NCBI GenBank assembly: GCA_902778625.1
Contig: CACYYM010000004.1
Location: 1-64,000 of the forward strand
Length of the DNA: 64,000 bases
Source: an uncultured Bacteroidales bacterium
GTDB taxonomy: Bacteria; Bacteroidota; Bacteroidia; Bacteroidales; Bacteroidaceae
Reading direction: 5' to 3'
Shown here: positions 25,827 through 35,642 of the stretch, in pieces
How the letters are laid out: each line of letters begins with the position of its first letter
Position numbering within the stretch: position 1 is the first letter of the stretch
Made by a program: the position numbers and the translations under genes
Notes under the pieces: generated by a model
Told to the model about the DNA's origin: nothing
Database searches by the model: none
The model's input: the letters and a program-made list of their open reading frames with translations, nothing else

Positions 25827-26889
25827 GCTTTGCCTCAAATTCCTTCATGCAAGCCACGAGTGCCTCGCAGCCTTCGATGGTCATGGCGTTGTAGCAGCTT
25901 GCGCGGAAGCCGCCGACGTCGCGATGTCCCTTCACGCCGACCATGCCCTTGCTTGTGGCGAAGGCCATGAACTCGTCCTGCAGCTCCTGATACTCGGGCT
26001 TGAGGACGAAGGTGATGTTCATGCGTGAACGGCTGTCCTCCTCGGCTGTACCGACGAAGAGCTTGTTGCGGTCAATCTCGCCATAGACGATTTCGGCACG
26101 CTGCTTGGCCAGCTTCTCCATAGCCTCGACGCCACCCTGCTTCTTGATCCACTTCAGGTTCTGCAGAGCGCAATAGATGGGCACTGTAGGAGGTGTGTTG
26201 AACATCGAGCCCTTGCTGATGTGCGTGCGGTAGTCAAGCATCGTTGGGATGGGACGGCTCACCTTACCCAACAGGTCTTCCTTGATGATACAGAAGGTGA
26301 CGCCGGCCATAGAGAGGTTCTTCTGAGCACCGCCGTAAATCATGCCGTACTTGCTCACGTCGATGGGACGGGAGAGGATGTCGGAGCTCATATCGGCAAT
26401 CATAGGCACAGGGCTGTCGAAGTCCTGGAGAATCTCTGTGCCGTAGATAGTGTTGTTCGTGGTGATGTGGAAATAGTCGGCGTCCGTGGGGATAGTGAAG
26501 CCTTTGGGGATGTAGGTGAAGTTCTTGTCCTTGCTGGAAGCCACCTCGACCACCTCGCCGAACAGCTTTGCCTCCTTCTCTGCCTTGGTTGCCCAGACGC
26601 CGGTGTTGAGATAAGCAGCTTTCTTCTCGAGGAAGTTGTAGGGCACCATGCAGAACTCGAGGCTTGCACCGCCACCGAGGAAGATAACAGCATAGCCCTC
26701 GGGAATGCTGAGCAGTTCCTTGAACAGAGCTACTGCCTCGTCGACAACGGGCTGGAAGTTCTTGGCACGATGACTTGTCTCCATCAGAGAGAGGCCGCTA
26801 CCCTCGAACTCGAGGCACGCAGCAGCAGTTGCCTCCATCACTTCCTTTGGGAGGATGGAAGGACCGGCATTGAAATTGTACTTCTTCAT
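25822..26889 (-). CDS. serC: Phosphoserine aminotransferase
   Basis: This 355-residue PLP enzyme converts 3-phosphohydroxypyruvate and glutamate to phosphoserine and 2-oxoglutarate. It begins [16 protein letters not shown], has [10 protein letters not shown] in the phosphate-binding loop, and the PLP Lys in [12 protein letters not shown] near residue 195. Length is normal for the family. It is the first gene of serC-serA-DUF1015-IMPACT. Confidence 0.95.
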   Translation of the reverse strand: MKKYNFNAGPSILPKEVMEATAAACLEFEGSGLSLMETSHRAKNFQPVVDEAVALFKELLSIPEGYAVIFLGGGASLEFCMVPYNFLEKKAAYLNTGVWATKAEKEAKLFGEVVEVASSKDKNFTYIPKGFTIPTDADYFHITTNNTIYGTEILQDFDSPVPMIADMSSDILSRPIDVSKYGMIYGGAQKNLSMAGVTFCIIKEDLLGKVSRPIPTMLDYRTHISKGSMFNTPPTVPIYCALQNLKWIKKQGGVEAMEKLAKQRAEIVYGEIDRNKLFVGTAEEDSRSRMNITFVLKPEYQELQDEFMAFATSKGMVGVKGHRDVGGFRASCYNAMTIEGCEALVACMKEFEAKH

Positions 26890-26946
26890 TGTTTTATGTT
26901 GATTATGGTTTATTGGTTATTGTTACTGAGGCTTTAATTTCGCGTA

Positions 26947-26954
26947 CAAAGATA
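26947..26954 (-). promoter_or_regulatory. -7 element of the serC operon
   Basis: TATCTTTG on the minus strand ends 57 bp before the serC ATG. No clear TTTG box is seen at the usual distance. Confidence 0.5.
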
Positions 26955-27021
26955 CAAATAAATAAGGAATTATGAGTAAAGAATGAAGAATTAATCAAAA
27001 ATCGAAGGAAAAACGAATAAT

Positions 27022-27049
27022 TTTAATCCTTAAACTTTAATCTTTAATC
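27022..27049. repeat. 7-bp-period tract (TTTAATC)n upstream of tRNA-Pro
   Basis: TTTAATC, CTTAAAC, TTTAATC and TTTAATC follow in heptamer register immediately before the tRNA promoter. Confidence 0.6.
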
Positions 27050-27058
27050 TTTTTTTCG

Positions 27059-27066
27059 TACCTTTG
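27059..27066 (+). promoter_or_regulatory. -7 element of tRNA-Pro
   Basis: TACCTTTG matches TAnnTTTG and lies 31 bp upstream of the mature tRNA 5' end. Confidence 0.6.
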
Positions 27067-27097
27067 CACCGCTTTTCGCGATAAAGTGATAAAGCAT

Positions 27098-27170
27098 CGG
27101 GGTGTAGCGCAGTTGGTAGCGCACCTGGTTTGGGACCAGGTGGTCGCCCGTTCGAGTCGGGTCACCCCGA
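27098..27170 (+). tRNA. tRNA-Pro (anticodon TGG)
   Basis: The 73-nt sequence folds as a full cloverleaf: acceptor CGGGGTG with CACCCCG, D stem GCGC/GCGC, anticodon stem CCTGG/CCAGG with loop TTTGGGA (anticodon TGG), and a T arm with TTCGAGT loop. The discriminator base is A. CCA is not encoded; the next bases are CTTTTTT, which can serve as terminator. Confidence 0.95.
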
Positions 27171-27303
27171 CTTTTTTATTTGTAATTGTTCCTGACGATG
27201 CAGCGACCGGCCCGAATGACCGAAATGCAATCAGCCCAAACCTAATTGGAAAAACGATACGTGACGAACCTTTCGCGACGATACCCCGTTAAGGGGGTCA
27301 AAA

Positions 27304-27391
27304 AACGCCGCGTGCGGCGATGGGCATCGCCGCACGCGGGAATTGCCATCGCCGCACGCGGCGTTTGAATTCCCGCCTGCGGCGTTTTTTT
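27304..27391. repeat. 22-bp-period palindrome array 4 (4 GC-rich units)
   Basis: Units start at 27304, 27326, 27348 and 27370. The first is AACGCCGCGTGCGGCGAT; the second and third carry the complementary core GCCGCACGCGG. Spacers are GGGC, TGCC and TGAA. CCCCGTTAAGGGGG lies just before it (27284-27297). The array sits between tRNA-Pro and the CotH gene 3' end. Confidence 0.85.
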
Positions 27392-27431
27392 TGCCCCAAT
27401 GCATTTCATGCATCAAAGCAGCCATGACAAC

Positions 27432-30400
27432 TTACTGAGAAGTCACGAACTTTTTGCCGCCACGAATGTTGATACCTCTCGGCAAATTACGATTCTGGAT
27501 TCGCTGCCCTGCAAGATTATAGGCATAGCCCATCTTCCATTTCCCTTCTCCGGTCTCCCTTCTTACTCCTACCATCTCAACGATGCCATTGGGGTCGTCT
27601 TCATTATAATACGTCCCGTCGTCAGCAAGCAAGACTATAGCGTGCGTGGCGTCGAGCACGGGATGGTCGTCCACGCCCAAGGTCTGATACCAGACAGGAG
27701 CATACGGGTCGCCATACTGATTGAGGAGGTAGCAGAGCTCGCCGTTCTGCACCTGCTCCTGCGTCACGGTGATGGCACGTGCATCGGGCGTGGTGGAGTA
27801 GCAGTTGGTGGCCTGCGGATTACCTCTCAGCATGGCATCGCTCATGTCCGGCCGGTAATAGCCTTCGATGGTGCCGCTGCCGTAGCAGTTGTAGGCCTCT
27901 CCTCTGCCTGCATAACCTGTTATCTGTCCGCTCTCTAAATCACCCTTGACGGGTCCCGTCGCATAGCAGTTGATGAATATTGGCGTAGCGGCTCCGCTCA
28001 TGTTACAACCAAAGATAGCACCTGCATTCCGTACCGTGGCCGTCACAGAGCCTTCATTGCCGAGGCATTCCATCGTGACTGTACCTACTCCATTCGAACC
28101 GCCGATAATGCCAACATACGAACCTCCAATGATGGAACAAGTCTCGTCGAGCACGAAGTTCTTGATGGTAGCACCGCCGCTGACGATGCCGAAGAGGCCA
28201 ATGTAGTTGCCGACTGACCTTATCGTCAGGTTGCTGAACGTGTGCCCTCCGCCATCAAAGCAACCTATATATGGGTGGTCCGCAGTACCAATGGGTTTGA
28301 TGGTCTGTCCATCAAAGTCAAGGTTGTCTGTAACGATACCGTTGATGTAGTTCAGGCCTCCGTTTACGAGCTCAGCAAAGTCGATGAGTTCCTGCGGAGT
28401 CGTGATGGCGAAGTCCAGGTTGTTGACGTACGAGCTTCCCTCGCGAACCACTTCCAAGTGATGCTGCAGCACGGGATGCTCATCCTCACCAAGTGTCTGA
28501 TAGAAGAACATCTCGTCGCCATCGTTGAGTCGATAGCAGAGGTAGCCACCAGAGACGTCTGCCTCACTGACCCTTGTGACGCTATTCTGAGCGGTTGTAC
28601 TATTGCTGAAGCAGCGACTAATCAGTCCGCGGTTGTATCGGGCGAAGTTCTTGCCGTCTGTCACTCCACTGACAGAAGCTAAACTGAAGCATCTTGTTAT
28701 CTTGGCACTCCTCTTCACCCAGCCACAGATGGCAGCACTCTCATCCTGTCCGCTGACAGAGCCAGAGACGTAGCTGTGGCTGATGTTGACCGTTGTGCCC
28801 GCATCGGTACTTGCACCAAAGATGCCTCCTGCCCACTTGCCGGAAGCAATGACCGTGCCCTCGTTGCTCAAAGCATCAAGCGTAACGGTTCCATCTCCCT
28901 GCGCAGAGCCGATAAGGCCTACGCTGTTGGCACCGCTTATCAAGCATGAGCTGTCGAGTGTGATGCCACGGACGAGCGCTCCTGCTGCCAGCGTGCCGAA
29001 GAGCCCGACATTATTCTCTTCACGCTCCATGTTGAGTCCGGACAGAACATGGTTCTCTCCCTCGAAGATGCCAGCATAGGGGTGCTCCTGCGTGCCTATG
29101 GGCCTCAACTTTGAACTGATTCCTGACAAGTCGAGGTCGTTAGCCAAGCGCCCATTCAGGCTAGTGAGTCCCTGGTCGTTAACGGCATGCTGGAACCTTA
29201 TAAAGTCGGCAGGCGTATTGATGACAAAGAGCGTGACGGAAGGATCTATGTCCTCCACCTCCACGTAGCCCAACATGTTGTCTATCCAGTCGATGCGTTC
29301 TCTCAGGTAGTTCTTGACGATATCAAGCTCTCCCTGATAGGTGCCGGGAGCGAACTGCTGCAAGGTAAGAAGCTGGCCCAGGTTGTCCCAGCGAGTGAAG
29401 TTCAACTTTTGTGACTCATCCAGCACAACGCCCAGACTATCGACGAACGCCCAAAGGCTGTCGACGGAGAACGCCTTGCTCCTCCGCGTCTCAGCCCAAA
29501 TGGAACTTAACCTCTCGTTAGCATAAGGGTCGGACAGGATGCGGCGCACGAAGTCGCGTATGCCCGTGACGGCAGAACCATAATTGAAAAGCCAATCGGG
29601 CTTCCCATTAGCAGGATAGGAACGTTGGTCATTGTCCATCGAAAGGTCGAAATCCCACACTGGACCGAAATGGAATAGGTCATCCTCGCGCTCCTTATAA
29701 AGGTATAGGCTCCACATGGCATCATTGTTGCCTGCGAACTCGCCAACAAGGAAATAACGCAAGAAACTTTCCAAATCAAGTCTACTGCGATATCCTTCGT
29801 CTGGATTCATGTAGTCGGAACTCCACAATCTGGATTCCATTTCGTTAAATGCATCACGGATGTAGGAGAATTGTTGAGATGTGATGTCGTTCTCATCAGG
29901 GGACTTAACATCAACGGGAATGCCACCACGATTGCTGCTGAAGTGATACTGCTCTCCCGGGCTGGTTATCTCCAACAGATATCCGCCGCTGATGAAGGGC
30001 TCTTCATTATCGTCAGGGAATAGTTCGGTGATGTCCACACGATTGGGATCAACTGTAACCTGGTCGCAAAGCTGATAGTTTCCTTTGTATTCTCCATTCA
30101 CAATAACATCGACGTTCTGTATCCATGGTGTATAGCTCAACCCCAAACGTCGGCTCATCTCGAAGGCAATGTTGTTACGCATCAAAGTCTTCTCACGCCA
30201 ATTGGGAAGAAGCGTCCATTTCTTTGCTTTTGAAGGACTCTGAAGCGGGGAACCTTTGAGCATGTGATGACTCTTCCCATCGTTGAACTTAATGCGATAA
30301 GGTCGCTTCAGGAATGCTTCGTAACGAGAGCCATTACCTCGTTCGCGAGCCAAAACCGGATACTCTTGAATGCGAGTTCCCTCGTCATAAATCAGACACA

Positions 30401-30935
30401 TCTCAGACTCCAGTTCATGAACCTTATCGTAAGGTTCTATTCCGGAATAGGTGTGATAGGAAAGCGTCGGAAGATTGGTCAGTTGATAGAAGCGAGAATC
30501 GTCACCTTCGCCCACATGGCCATAGAATTCCAACTCGCAGACATCGCTCTGGCTGCCAGAAGGTGCACACCATCGGACATATCGAAAGCCACGCGACACG
30601 AGTACATTTGCATATGACATGGCTCCCACCGTCCCTTCCTCCGTAATCATATACAAAGGAATGGCATCAACGAAGTCCTCACGATTAGAACCTTCAAACA
30701 GTCCCAAAACAACGCTTTCTGGATCTGCGTCGTCATTCAGCAACTTCCATCCCACGCGCTTGATGACGTGAGGTGTGCCCAAATCCAAGCCTACCCACTT
30801 CTCTGTCCCAATCTCTGTGCCTGTCAACTTATGGTCAGGATCCGGCTGCTTCTCCGCATGTAAGCACAGTACGGGATACACGAGGCAGAGGAAGGTGGTC
30901 AATAATAGTTTGTTCAGATGTTTTTCAGATGGCAT
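27432..30935 (-). CDS. Secreted CotH-domain protein with GLUG repeats
   Basis: This 1167-residue protein has a signal peptide (about 1-27). Residues about 40-150 look like a discoidin/F5-8C-type carbohydrate-binding domain. A CotH kinase-like domain follows (about 190-560) with FHFGPVWDFDLSMDND near residue 430, the expected metal-binding motif, and KAKKWTLLPNWREKTLMRN upstream. Residues about 620-1080 are GLUG-type repeats (VGLFGTLAAGALVRG, IGLFGIVSGGATIKN). The end has YNLAGQRIQ...RGINIRGGKK, a tail shared with two other secreted proteins here. CotH proteins phosphorylate coat proteins in Bacillus; the role in Bacteroidetes is unknown. It is 13 bp downstream of the aminotransferase gene. 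Confidence 0.82.
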   Translation of the reverse strand: MPSEKHLNKLLLTTFLCLVYPVLCLHAEKQPDPDHKLTGTEIGTEKWVGLDLGTPHVIKRVGWKLLNDDADPESVVLGLFEGSNREDFVDAIPLYMITEEGTVGAMSYANVLVSRGFRYVRWCAPSGSQSDVCELEFYGHVGEGDDSRFYQLTNLPTLSYHTYSGIEPYDKVHELESEMCLIYDEGTRIQEYPVLARERGNGSRYEAFLKRPYRIKFNDGKSHHMLKGSPLQSPSKAKKWTLLPNWREKTLMRNNIAFEMSRRLGLSYTPWIQNVDVIVNGEYKGNYQLCDQVTVDPNRVDITELFPDDNEEPFISGGYLLEITSPGEQYHFSSNRGGIPVDVKSPDENDITSQQFSYIRDAFNEMESRLWSSDYMNPDEGYRSRLDLESFLRYFLVGEFAGNNDAMWSLYLYKEREDDLFHFGPVWDFDLSMDNDQRSYPANGKPDWLFNYGSAVTGIRDFVRRILSDPYANERLSSIWAETRRSKAFSVDSLWAFVDSLGVVLDESQKLNFTRWDNLGQLLTLQQFAPGTYQGELDIVKNYLRERIDWIDNMLGYVEVEDIDPSVTLFVINTPADFIRFQHAVNDQGLTSLNGRLANDLDLSGISSKLRPIGTQEHPYAGIFEGENHVLSGLNMEREENNVGLFGTLAAGALVRGITLDSSCLISGANSVGLIGSAQGDGTVTLDALSNEGTVIASGKWAGGIFGASTDAGTTVNISHSYVSGSVSGQDESAAICGWVKRSAKITRCFSLASVSGVTDGKNFARYNRGLISRCFSNSTTAQNSVTRVSEADVSGGYLCYRLNDGDEMFFYQTLGEDEHPVLQHHLEVVREGSSYVNNLDFAITTPQELIDFAELVNGGLNYINGIVTDNLDFDGQTIKPIGTADHPYIGCFDGGGHTFSNLTIRSVGNYIGLFGIVSGGATIKNFVLDETCSIIGGSYVGIIGGSNGVGTVTMECLGNEGSVTATVRNAGAIFGCNMSGAATPIFINCYATGPVKGDLESGQITGYAGRGEAYNCYGSGTIEGYYRPDMSDAMLRGNPQATNCYSTTPDARAITVTQEQVQNGELCYLLNQYGDPYAPVWYQTLGVDDHPVLDATHAIVLLADDGTYYNEDDPNGIVEMVGVRRETGEGKWKMGYAYNLAGQRIQNRNLPRGINIRGGKKFVTSQ

Positions 30936-30948
30936 ATTCTATTGATTT

Positions 30949-32124
30949 CTATTTGGCTCTTATAGCATTAATCATTCTATCTAAAGCTTCGTTAACTACA
31001 GAGCGAGGGCTACCGACGTTCAGACGCATGAAACCGACGCCGCCCTTGCCGAACATCGCGCCGGAGTTCATGCCTACTTTGGCGTCGAAGGCAAAGAAGT
31101 GCTCCAACTCGCCTTGTGTCTTGAAGCCCAGAGCCGTGCAATCCAGAAAGACGAGGAAGCTGGCTTCGGGTATGATGGGACGAATCTTGGGGCATTCCTT
31201 CGCGAAACGTTCGACGACGAGGTCAATGTTGCCCTGCACATAGTCGAGCATCTGCTGCTTCCACTCGCGGCCTTCGTCGCTGTAGCAAGCCATCACGCAG
31301 TCGCAGGCAAAGACGTTGCCGAGGTCTTGGTCCGTGCCCCAAATGTAGTTGAAGTATTGGTCGCGAAGCTTCTTGTCATAGACAATCGCCTGACTCGCCA
31401 CGATGCCCGGCATGTTGAAAGTCTTGCTCGGAGCCTGAAGCGTGATGCTGATGCGGCGGGCGTCCTCGCTTACGCTGGCAAAGGGAATGTGCTTGTGTCC
31501 ACGGAAGACCATATCGCAATGTATCTCGTCGCTGATTACCACAACACCTTCCTCCGCACAGATGCGAGCAACTTGCTGCAAGTCTTCCTTCTTCCAGCAG
31601 ATTCCGGCAGGGTTGTGAGGGTTGCAGAGAATCATCATCTTGCAGCCCTTGATATCGCGACGAAGTGCCTCGAAGTCCATCGCGAAAGAGGTTTCCGTGC
31701 GACGAAGCGAGCTTTGCACGACCACGCGCTGACATGCTTCAGGCACAAAGCAGAAAGGATGATAGACGGGTTCCTGTATGAGGATGCGGTCGCCCTTCTC
31801 CGTGAAGGCCTGCACAGCAAGGAAGATGCCCGACACGACGCCAGGGATGTAGCAAATCATCTCACGCGTAACGTCCATGGCGTGATGCTCCTTGTTCCAT
31901 CGGATGATGCTTTCGTAGTAAGGCGGGTTCTGACAAGTGTAGCCAAGGATGCCTTGCTCGAGGCGCTTCCTTATTGCGTCAAAGATGAAAGGCGGCGTTC
32001 GGAAGTCCATATCGGCCACCCACATCGGGATGAGGTCATCGGTTCCACACTCAGCTTTCACGCGGTCAATCTTAATCGCGTCTGTCCCTTTGCGAGGGAT
32101 AATCTCGTCGAAGTTGTATTTCAT
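30949..32124 (-). CDS. MalY/PatB family PLP aminotransferase (cystathionine beta-lyase-like)
   Basis: This 391-residue fold-type I PLP enzyme begins with KYNFDEIIPRKGTDAIKID, has PMWVADMDF, CNPHNPAGICW, ISDEIHCDMV and the PLP-binding Lys in APSKTFNMPG near residue 237. These are hallmarks of the MalY/PatB group, which cleave C-S bonds of cystathionine or cysteine. It follows mnmA after 7 bp. True substrate may be cystathionine, cysteine or another amino acid. Confidence 0.88.
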   Translation of the reverse strand: MKYNFDEIIPRKGTDAIKIDRVKAECGTDDLIPMWVADMDFRTPPFIFDAIRKRLEQGILGYTCQNPPYYESIIRWNKEHHAMDVTREMICYIPGVVSGIFLAVQAFTEKGDRILIQEPVYHPFCFVPEACQRVVVQSSLRRTETSFAMDFEALRRDIKGCKMMILCNPHNPAGICWKKEDLQQVARICAEEGVVVISDEIHCDMVFRGHKHIPFASVSEDARRISITLQAPSKTFNMPGIVASQAIVYDKKLRDQYFNYIWGTDQDLGNVFACDCVMACYSDEGREWKQQMLDYVQGNIDLVVERFAKECPKIRPIIPEASFLVFLDCTALGFKTQGELEHFFAFDAKVGMNSGAMFGKGGVGFMRLNVGSPRSVVNEALDRMINAIRAK

Positions 32125-32131
32125 AATCGTC

Positions 32132-33229
32132 TTATTTCTCCTTGTAAATGCTTATCTCGCCGCTGCCATAACAAACTGTGGCCTCGGCATCATAGATACA
32201 GCCGAACTGACCGGGTGCGATGCCTTGAATGGGAACATCGGAATGGATGTGATAGCCTTCGTCATCGAGGGTAATGAAGCCTGGCATGAAGTGGTCCACA
32301 TGCCGCACCTTGAACTGAATGGGCATGGGGTCTTCGCCCTTTTGAACAGGCAGAGGCTCCGTGATGAAGTGGAAGTCGGCGAGACGGAAGTCGTGTCCGT
32401 ACTGCAATTGCGTGTCCCAGCCGTGCGCCACGAAGATGATGTTCTTCTTGACATTCTTCTTCACGACGAACCACGGCCCGCCACTCATGCCCAAGCCTTT
32501 CCTCTGACCGATGGTGTGGAACCAGAAACCTTTGTGCTTGCCGACGACCTTACCCGTCTCGATATCGATGACTTTGCCCTCCTGCTCGCCCATAAAACGG
32601 CGGATAAAATCATTGTAGTTGATCTTGCCAAGGAAGCAGATGCCTTGGCTGTCCTTGCGTCTGGCACTCGGAAGTTTTGCGTCGAGAGCGATCTGCCGCA
32701 CTTCTTCTTTCATGAGATGTCCTATCGGGAAGAGTGTGTGGCTGAGTTGTTCGTAGCTGAGTTGCGCGAGGAAGTCCGTCTGGTCTTTCACTGGGTCTTT
32801 AGCTGTTCCGAGCCACATCTTGCCGTTGCGCACGACGTTCGTGGCATAATGTCCTGTCGCGATGTAATCGTAATGACAGCCAACCTGCTGCTCGAATGCG
32901 CCGAACTTGATGAGTCGGTTGCACATCACATCCGGATTGGGCGTCAAGCCCATCTTTATTCGCTCGACAGTATAGCCCACCACCTGTTCCCAGTACTCTT
33001 TTTGGAGGTCAGTCACTTCGAGTTTCAACCCATACTTGTGCGCCGTTGCCTGCGACAGCTCTATGTCCTCTTCTGCCGTACACGACGAGTCCTCCCCGTC
33101 CATACCTATTTTAATATAGTGCAGGTCAGGCTTCAACCCAGCCTCGCACAACTGATGCACAACTACGGCGCTATCCACACCGCCCGATATGAGTACGGCA
33201 ACAGAGCCTTTTATCTTGTCATAATCCAT
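32132..33229 (-). CDS. mnmA: tRNA-specific 2-thiouridylase
   Basis: The protein (365 residues from ATG 33229) thiolates U34 of tRNA-Lys, -Glu and -Gln. The PP-loop [12 protein letters not shown] is near residue 13, the first catalytic Cys is in [13 protein letters not shown] and the second in [12 protein letters not shown] six bases upstream is an alternative start that would overlap the preceding stop. The gene begins 2 bp after the SHOCT-like gene ends. Confidence 0.94.
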   Translation of the reverse strand: MDYDKIKGSVAVLISGGVDSAVVVHQLCEAGLKPDLHYIKIGMDGEDSSCTAEEDIELSQATAHKYGLKLEVTDLQKEYWEQVVGYTVERIKMGLTPNPDVMCNRLIKFGAFEQQVGCHYDYIATGHYATNVVRNGKMWLGTAKDPVKDQTDFLAQLSYEQLSHTLFPIGHLMKEEVRQIALDAKLPSARRKDSQGICFLGKINYNDFIRRFMGEQEGKVIDIETGKVVGKHKGFWFHTIGQRKGLGMSGGPWFVVKKNVKKNIIFVAHGWDTQLQYGHDFRLADFHFITEPLPVQKGEDPMPIQFKVRHVDHFMPGFITLDDEGYHIHSDVPIQGIAPGQFGCIYDAEATVCYGSGEISIYKEK

Positions 33230-33231
33230 AT

Positions 33232-33603
33232 TCAAAAGTTCATGGTTGGCCGTTGATTCTGCTTGGTGAGCTGTTTCTTAATGTCCTCAAGCTCTTCTGA
33301 TGTGATGATGTTTTGCTTCTGCAGCTTCTCGAGCTTCTGTATTTCTTTGTCAGCGTTATGGCTTAACTCGTTGTACCTCAAGAGCAACTCTTCCTTCATC
33401 TCCTCGTACTTCGCAGCATCTATGAGGCCTTGGTCACGAAGCTTGACGAGGTTCTTTATCTCATGACCGAGGGAATGATCTTCCGGCCCAAGCAGTCCGC
33501 CTTCTCCGAAGATGAAGGAATTGAACCTGAGCTTTATGCCAAACACGATGACAGAAAACAGTATCACACTCAGTATAACAGCGAATCCTTTCATAGTTAT
33601 CAT
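33232..33603 (-). CDS. Small membrane-anchored protein with two SHOCT-like helical motifs
   Basis: This 123-residue protein has one N-terminal membrane helix (about 5-22) and then two similar charged helical segments: [20 protein letters not shown] and [20 protein letters not shown]. Both match the short C-terminal (SHOCT) pattern in which a helix, the turn GLI/NII, and a second helix follow. Function is unknown; SHOCT motifs are thought to mediate oligomerisation. A second Met three codons in is an alternative start. It is the first gene of the mnmA operon. Confidence 0.7.
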   Translation of the reverse strand: MITMKGFAVILSVILFSVIVFGIKLRFNSFIFGEGGLLGPEDHSLGHEIKNLVKLRDQGLIDAAKYEEMKEELLLRYNELSHNADKEIQKLEKLQKQNIITSEELEDIKKQLTKQNQRPTMNF

Positions 33604-33637
33604 ATTCGGTCAAAAGAGTAGCCTCGTCTGGTTTTCA

Positions 33638-33742
33638 AACTCGGCACGTTAAGTTGTCCAACTTAACACGTTAAAATTTTTTTTTAACACGTTAAAATGC
33701 TCCACTTAACACGTTAAGTTTTGCGTCTCACCACGCCGTCTG
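33638..33742. repeat. 22-bp-period palindrome array 5 (5 units, AT-rich arms)
   Basis: The core CACG recurs at 33645, 33667, 33688, 33710 and 33732 (steps 22, 21, 22, 22). The best units are perfect or nearly perfect palindromes with TTAACACGTTAA at the centre, such as ACTTAACACGTTAAGT. It lies between the 3' end of the NigD-like gene (33771) and the start of the SHOCT-like gene. Confidence 0.85.
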
Positions 33743-33770
33743 ATTATCAAGCACTTGCGAAACGGAGTTT

Positions 33771-34379
33771 TTAAGGCTTTTTGAAGGCCCAGACTCGGTC
33801 ACCTTGGAAGGTCTTGATGTGCAAAGCGATGGAGTCGCCTACAGGTACCGTCTTGAGGCTATCCACGTGAAGGCTGGCATAGACGGTCTGTGTGTACGAC
33901 AGCGGATCGTTGTTCTGTCGGTGATGGAGCGTGACATGAGTGGTTCTTCCTTTGACCTCATCGACCCGGAAGCCCCAGTATTGCGTGCCACCTTGTGTGA
34001 GCGGCGAGAGTTGCATGTTAATGAAACGACCTGATTGCCAAACGCTTGTAACCTTGATTGCATCAGGCTCGTTGGCAAGTTCGGTAGAGTCGCGAAGCAA
34101 GTAGGCACCCGTCGCATGGTGGAGCGTCGCGGTTCGTCCGTCGGGAACGAAACCGCAAACGGCTCGGTACCAGACCTTCTTGTCGTAACCTGGCTGCGGA
34201 TTCTTGAGTGTATAGACGCGTTCGTCGTCGGTCGTGAGCTCGACCATCGTGCCAGCATCATCTGTACGAAGCATCGCGAACTCAGTCACAACGTTCGGGT
34301 AGAAGTCTGAAGCGTCATCGCTGTCTTTGCAGGAAGAGACTAGACAGACCATTAGAATTAAGAGATACCTGTATTTCAT
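33771..34379 (-). CDS. NigD-like lipoprotein
   Basis: This 202-residue protein has a lipoprotein signal with Cys17 in LVSSC, then an acidic stretch (KDSDDASDFYP), as in many surface-exposed Bacteroidetes lipoproteins. The remainder is beta-rich and resembles the NigD family (an N-terminal OB-like and a C-terminal beta-sandwich domain). The family is named after a bacteriocin-associated gene but its role is unknown. It is 102 bp downstream of the acyltransferase gene and could be read with it. Confidence 0.65.
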   Translation of the reverse strand: MKYRYLLILMVCLVSSCKDSDDASDFYPNVVTEFAMLRTDDAGTMVELTTDDERVYTLKNPQPGYDKKVWYRAVCGFVPDGRTATLHHATGAYLLRDSTELANEPDAIKVTSVWQSGRFINMQLSPLTQGGTQYWGFRVDEVKGRTTHVTLHHRQNNDPLSYTQTVYASLHVDSLKTVPVGDSIALHIKTFQGDRVWAFKKP

Positions 34380-34481
34380 AAATTTTGTTTCATTACAGAT
34401 TAGCTTTTTATTTAAACACGGATTGCTCGGATTGAATGGACTTATTACTTTTCCGCATTATCCGTTACATCTGTGTCCGTT

Positions 34482-35642
34482 TTAGATGACCTGTGCTTTC
34501 TGTTTGTTAATGACTGGATTGGCGTACATCGTAAGGATGCGTTCCCGCAGGAAAGCCTCGTCTTTGTTCTCGACCTGCACCAAGTCGATGCGACTCTGCA
34601 AGTAGGTTTCGAAGGCCTTCTTGTCCGCTTCGGTGTACTTATCTGTGTGGTTCGAAGTGTCGTTGAGCAAATCGAGGGCAACGTAATTGCCCGGGAAAAG
34701 CTGATAGCCCGCATGTATCTGCAGGTCGATGCGGCGAGCGATCTCTGCGAAGACCTCTGTCTTGGGCACTTCAGAGAGCTCGTCCAGCCAGGTGTTGATG
34801 CATGGAAGGGCTTCGTAGTGGATGCGTCCCTTCTGTCCGAAGATGCCAGTCTTCATGTTGTCGAGGTCGTCCTGCTTCGACTTCTTGAACGACGGATTGT
34901 CCCGCTTCATCTGGAACTCCTGCGCCTTGAGGTAGTCGCAGGGATCGTACTCGTAGCTGATGCTGAGCGGCACGATGTTGAGCTCCTTGAGTCGCTCTAT
35001 GACAGAGCCTTCGCCCGCCATCGCGAACATCTTCAGCAAGGACTCCTGTGTCTGGTCGCTACTGTCCTTGGCTCTGCCCTCGCGCTGCGCTATCCAAATG
35101 TTCTCGTGCTTCTCCTGAATGGCATAGTGCATGTAGCGGCTCATCTTCTGACTGCTTTCGAAGAGTTCTCTCGGGCTCAGTCCCCTTTTGACCGTAAAGG
35201 CTTTATTGAGCTTGACGAGCGTCTTAATCCACGGATAGATGAGAAGATTATCGCCAATCGCAATCTCGCAAGTCGTCGGGAATTTGTGCTCGTGCAACAT
35301 CAAGTCGAGGATAGCGCTGTCGAGCACGATGTCGCGATGGTTGCTGATGAACGTGTAACGCTCCGGCCCTGGCTCAATGCCTGTGTAAGCAAAGGTGTAG
35401 CCATTGCTGCACTTGCGGAGGATGCGCTTCAGGACGGGCTTGATGAACCGCAGCTGGAACTGCAGAGGACTGTTCACGCCAATGAAGACCAAGCGTATCA
35501 AGCCGTTTCGCATCCAGCTTGGCATCCAAGGCACAAAGCCCTTCAGCATCCGCGAGAACTGCCTGTCGGCAAGAAGACTCTCGACGGCTTGCTTCACCTC
35601 ACCCTCTGCAAAGGGGCGGATATCGTCAAATTCATTATGCAT
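34482..35642 (-). CDS. Membrane-associated glycerolipid acyltransferase
   Basis: This 386-residue protein has the acyltransferase signature FISNHRDIVLDSA near residue 100 (His followed by Asp six positions on, one longer than the usual H-x4-D) and a later FTVKRGLSPRELFESS block where the substrate-binding motif is expected. It is longer than PlsC and lacks an obvious signal peptide. Its start overlaps the end of ddl by 8 bp. It probably acylates a glycerophosphate or lysolipid; the exact acceptor is unknown. Confidence 0.75.
   Translation of the reverse strand: MHNEFDDIRPFAEGEVKQAVESLLADRQFSRMLKGFVPWMPSWMRNGLIRLVFIGVNSPLQFQLRFIKPVLKRILRKCSNGYTFAYTGIEPGPERYTFISNHRDIVLDSAILDLMLHEHKFPTTCEIAIGDNLLIYPWIKTLVKLNKAFTVKRGLSPRELFESSQKMSRYMHYAIQEKHENIWIAQREGRAKDSSDQTQESLLKMFAMAGEGSVIERLKELNIVPLSISYEYDPCDYLKAQEFQMKRDNPSFKKSKQDDLDNMKTGIFGQKGRIHYEALPCINTWLDELSEVPKTEVFAEIARRIDLQIHAGYQLFPGNYVALDLLNDTSNHTDKYTEADKKAFETYLQSRIDLVQVENKDEAFLRERILTMYANPVINKQKAQVI

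Noticed and set aside
27086..27292. Small plus-strand open frame at tRNA-Pro
   Set aside because: It is the translation of the tRNA gene and array flank, not a protein gene.
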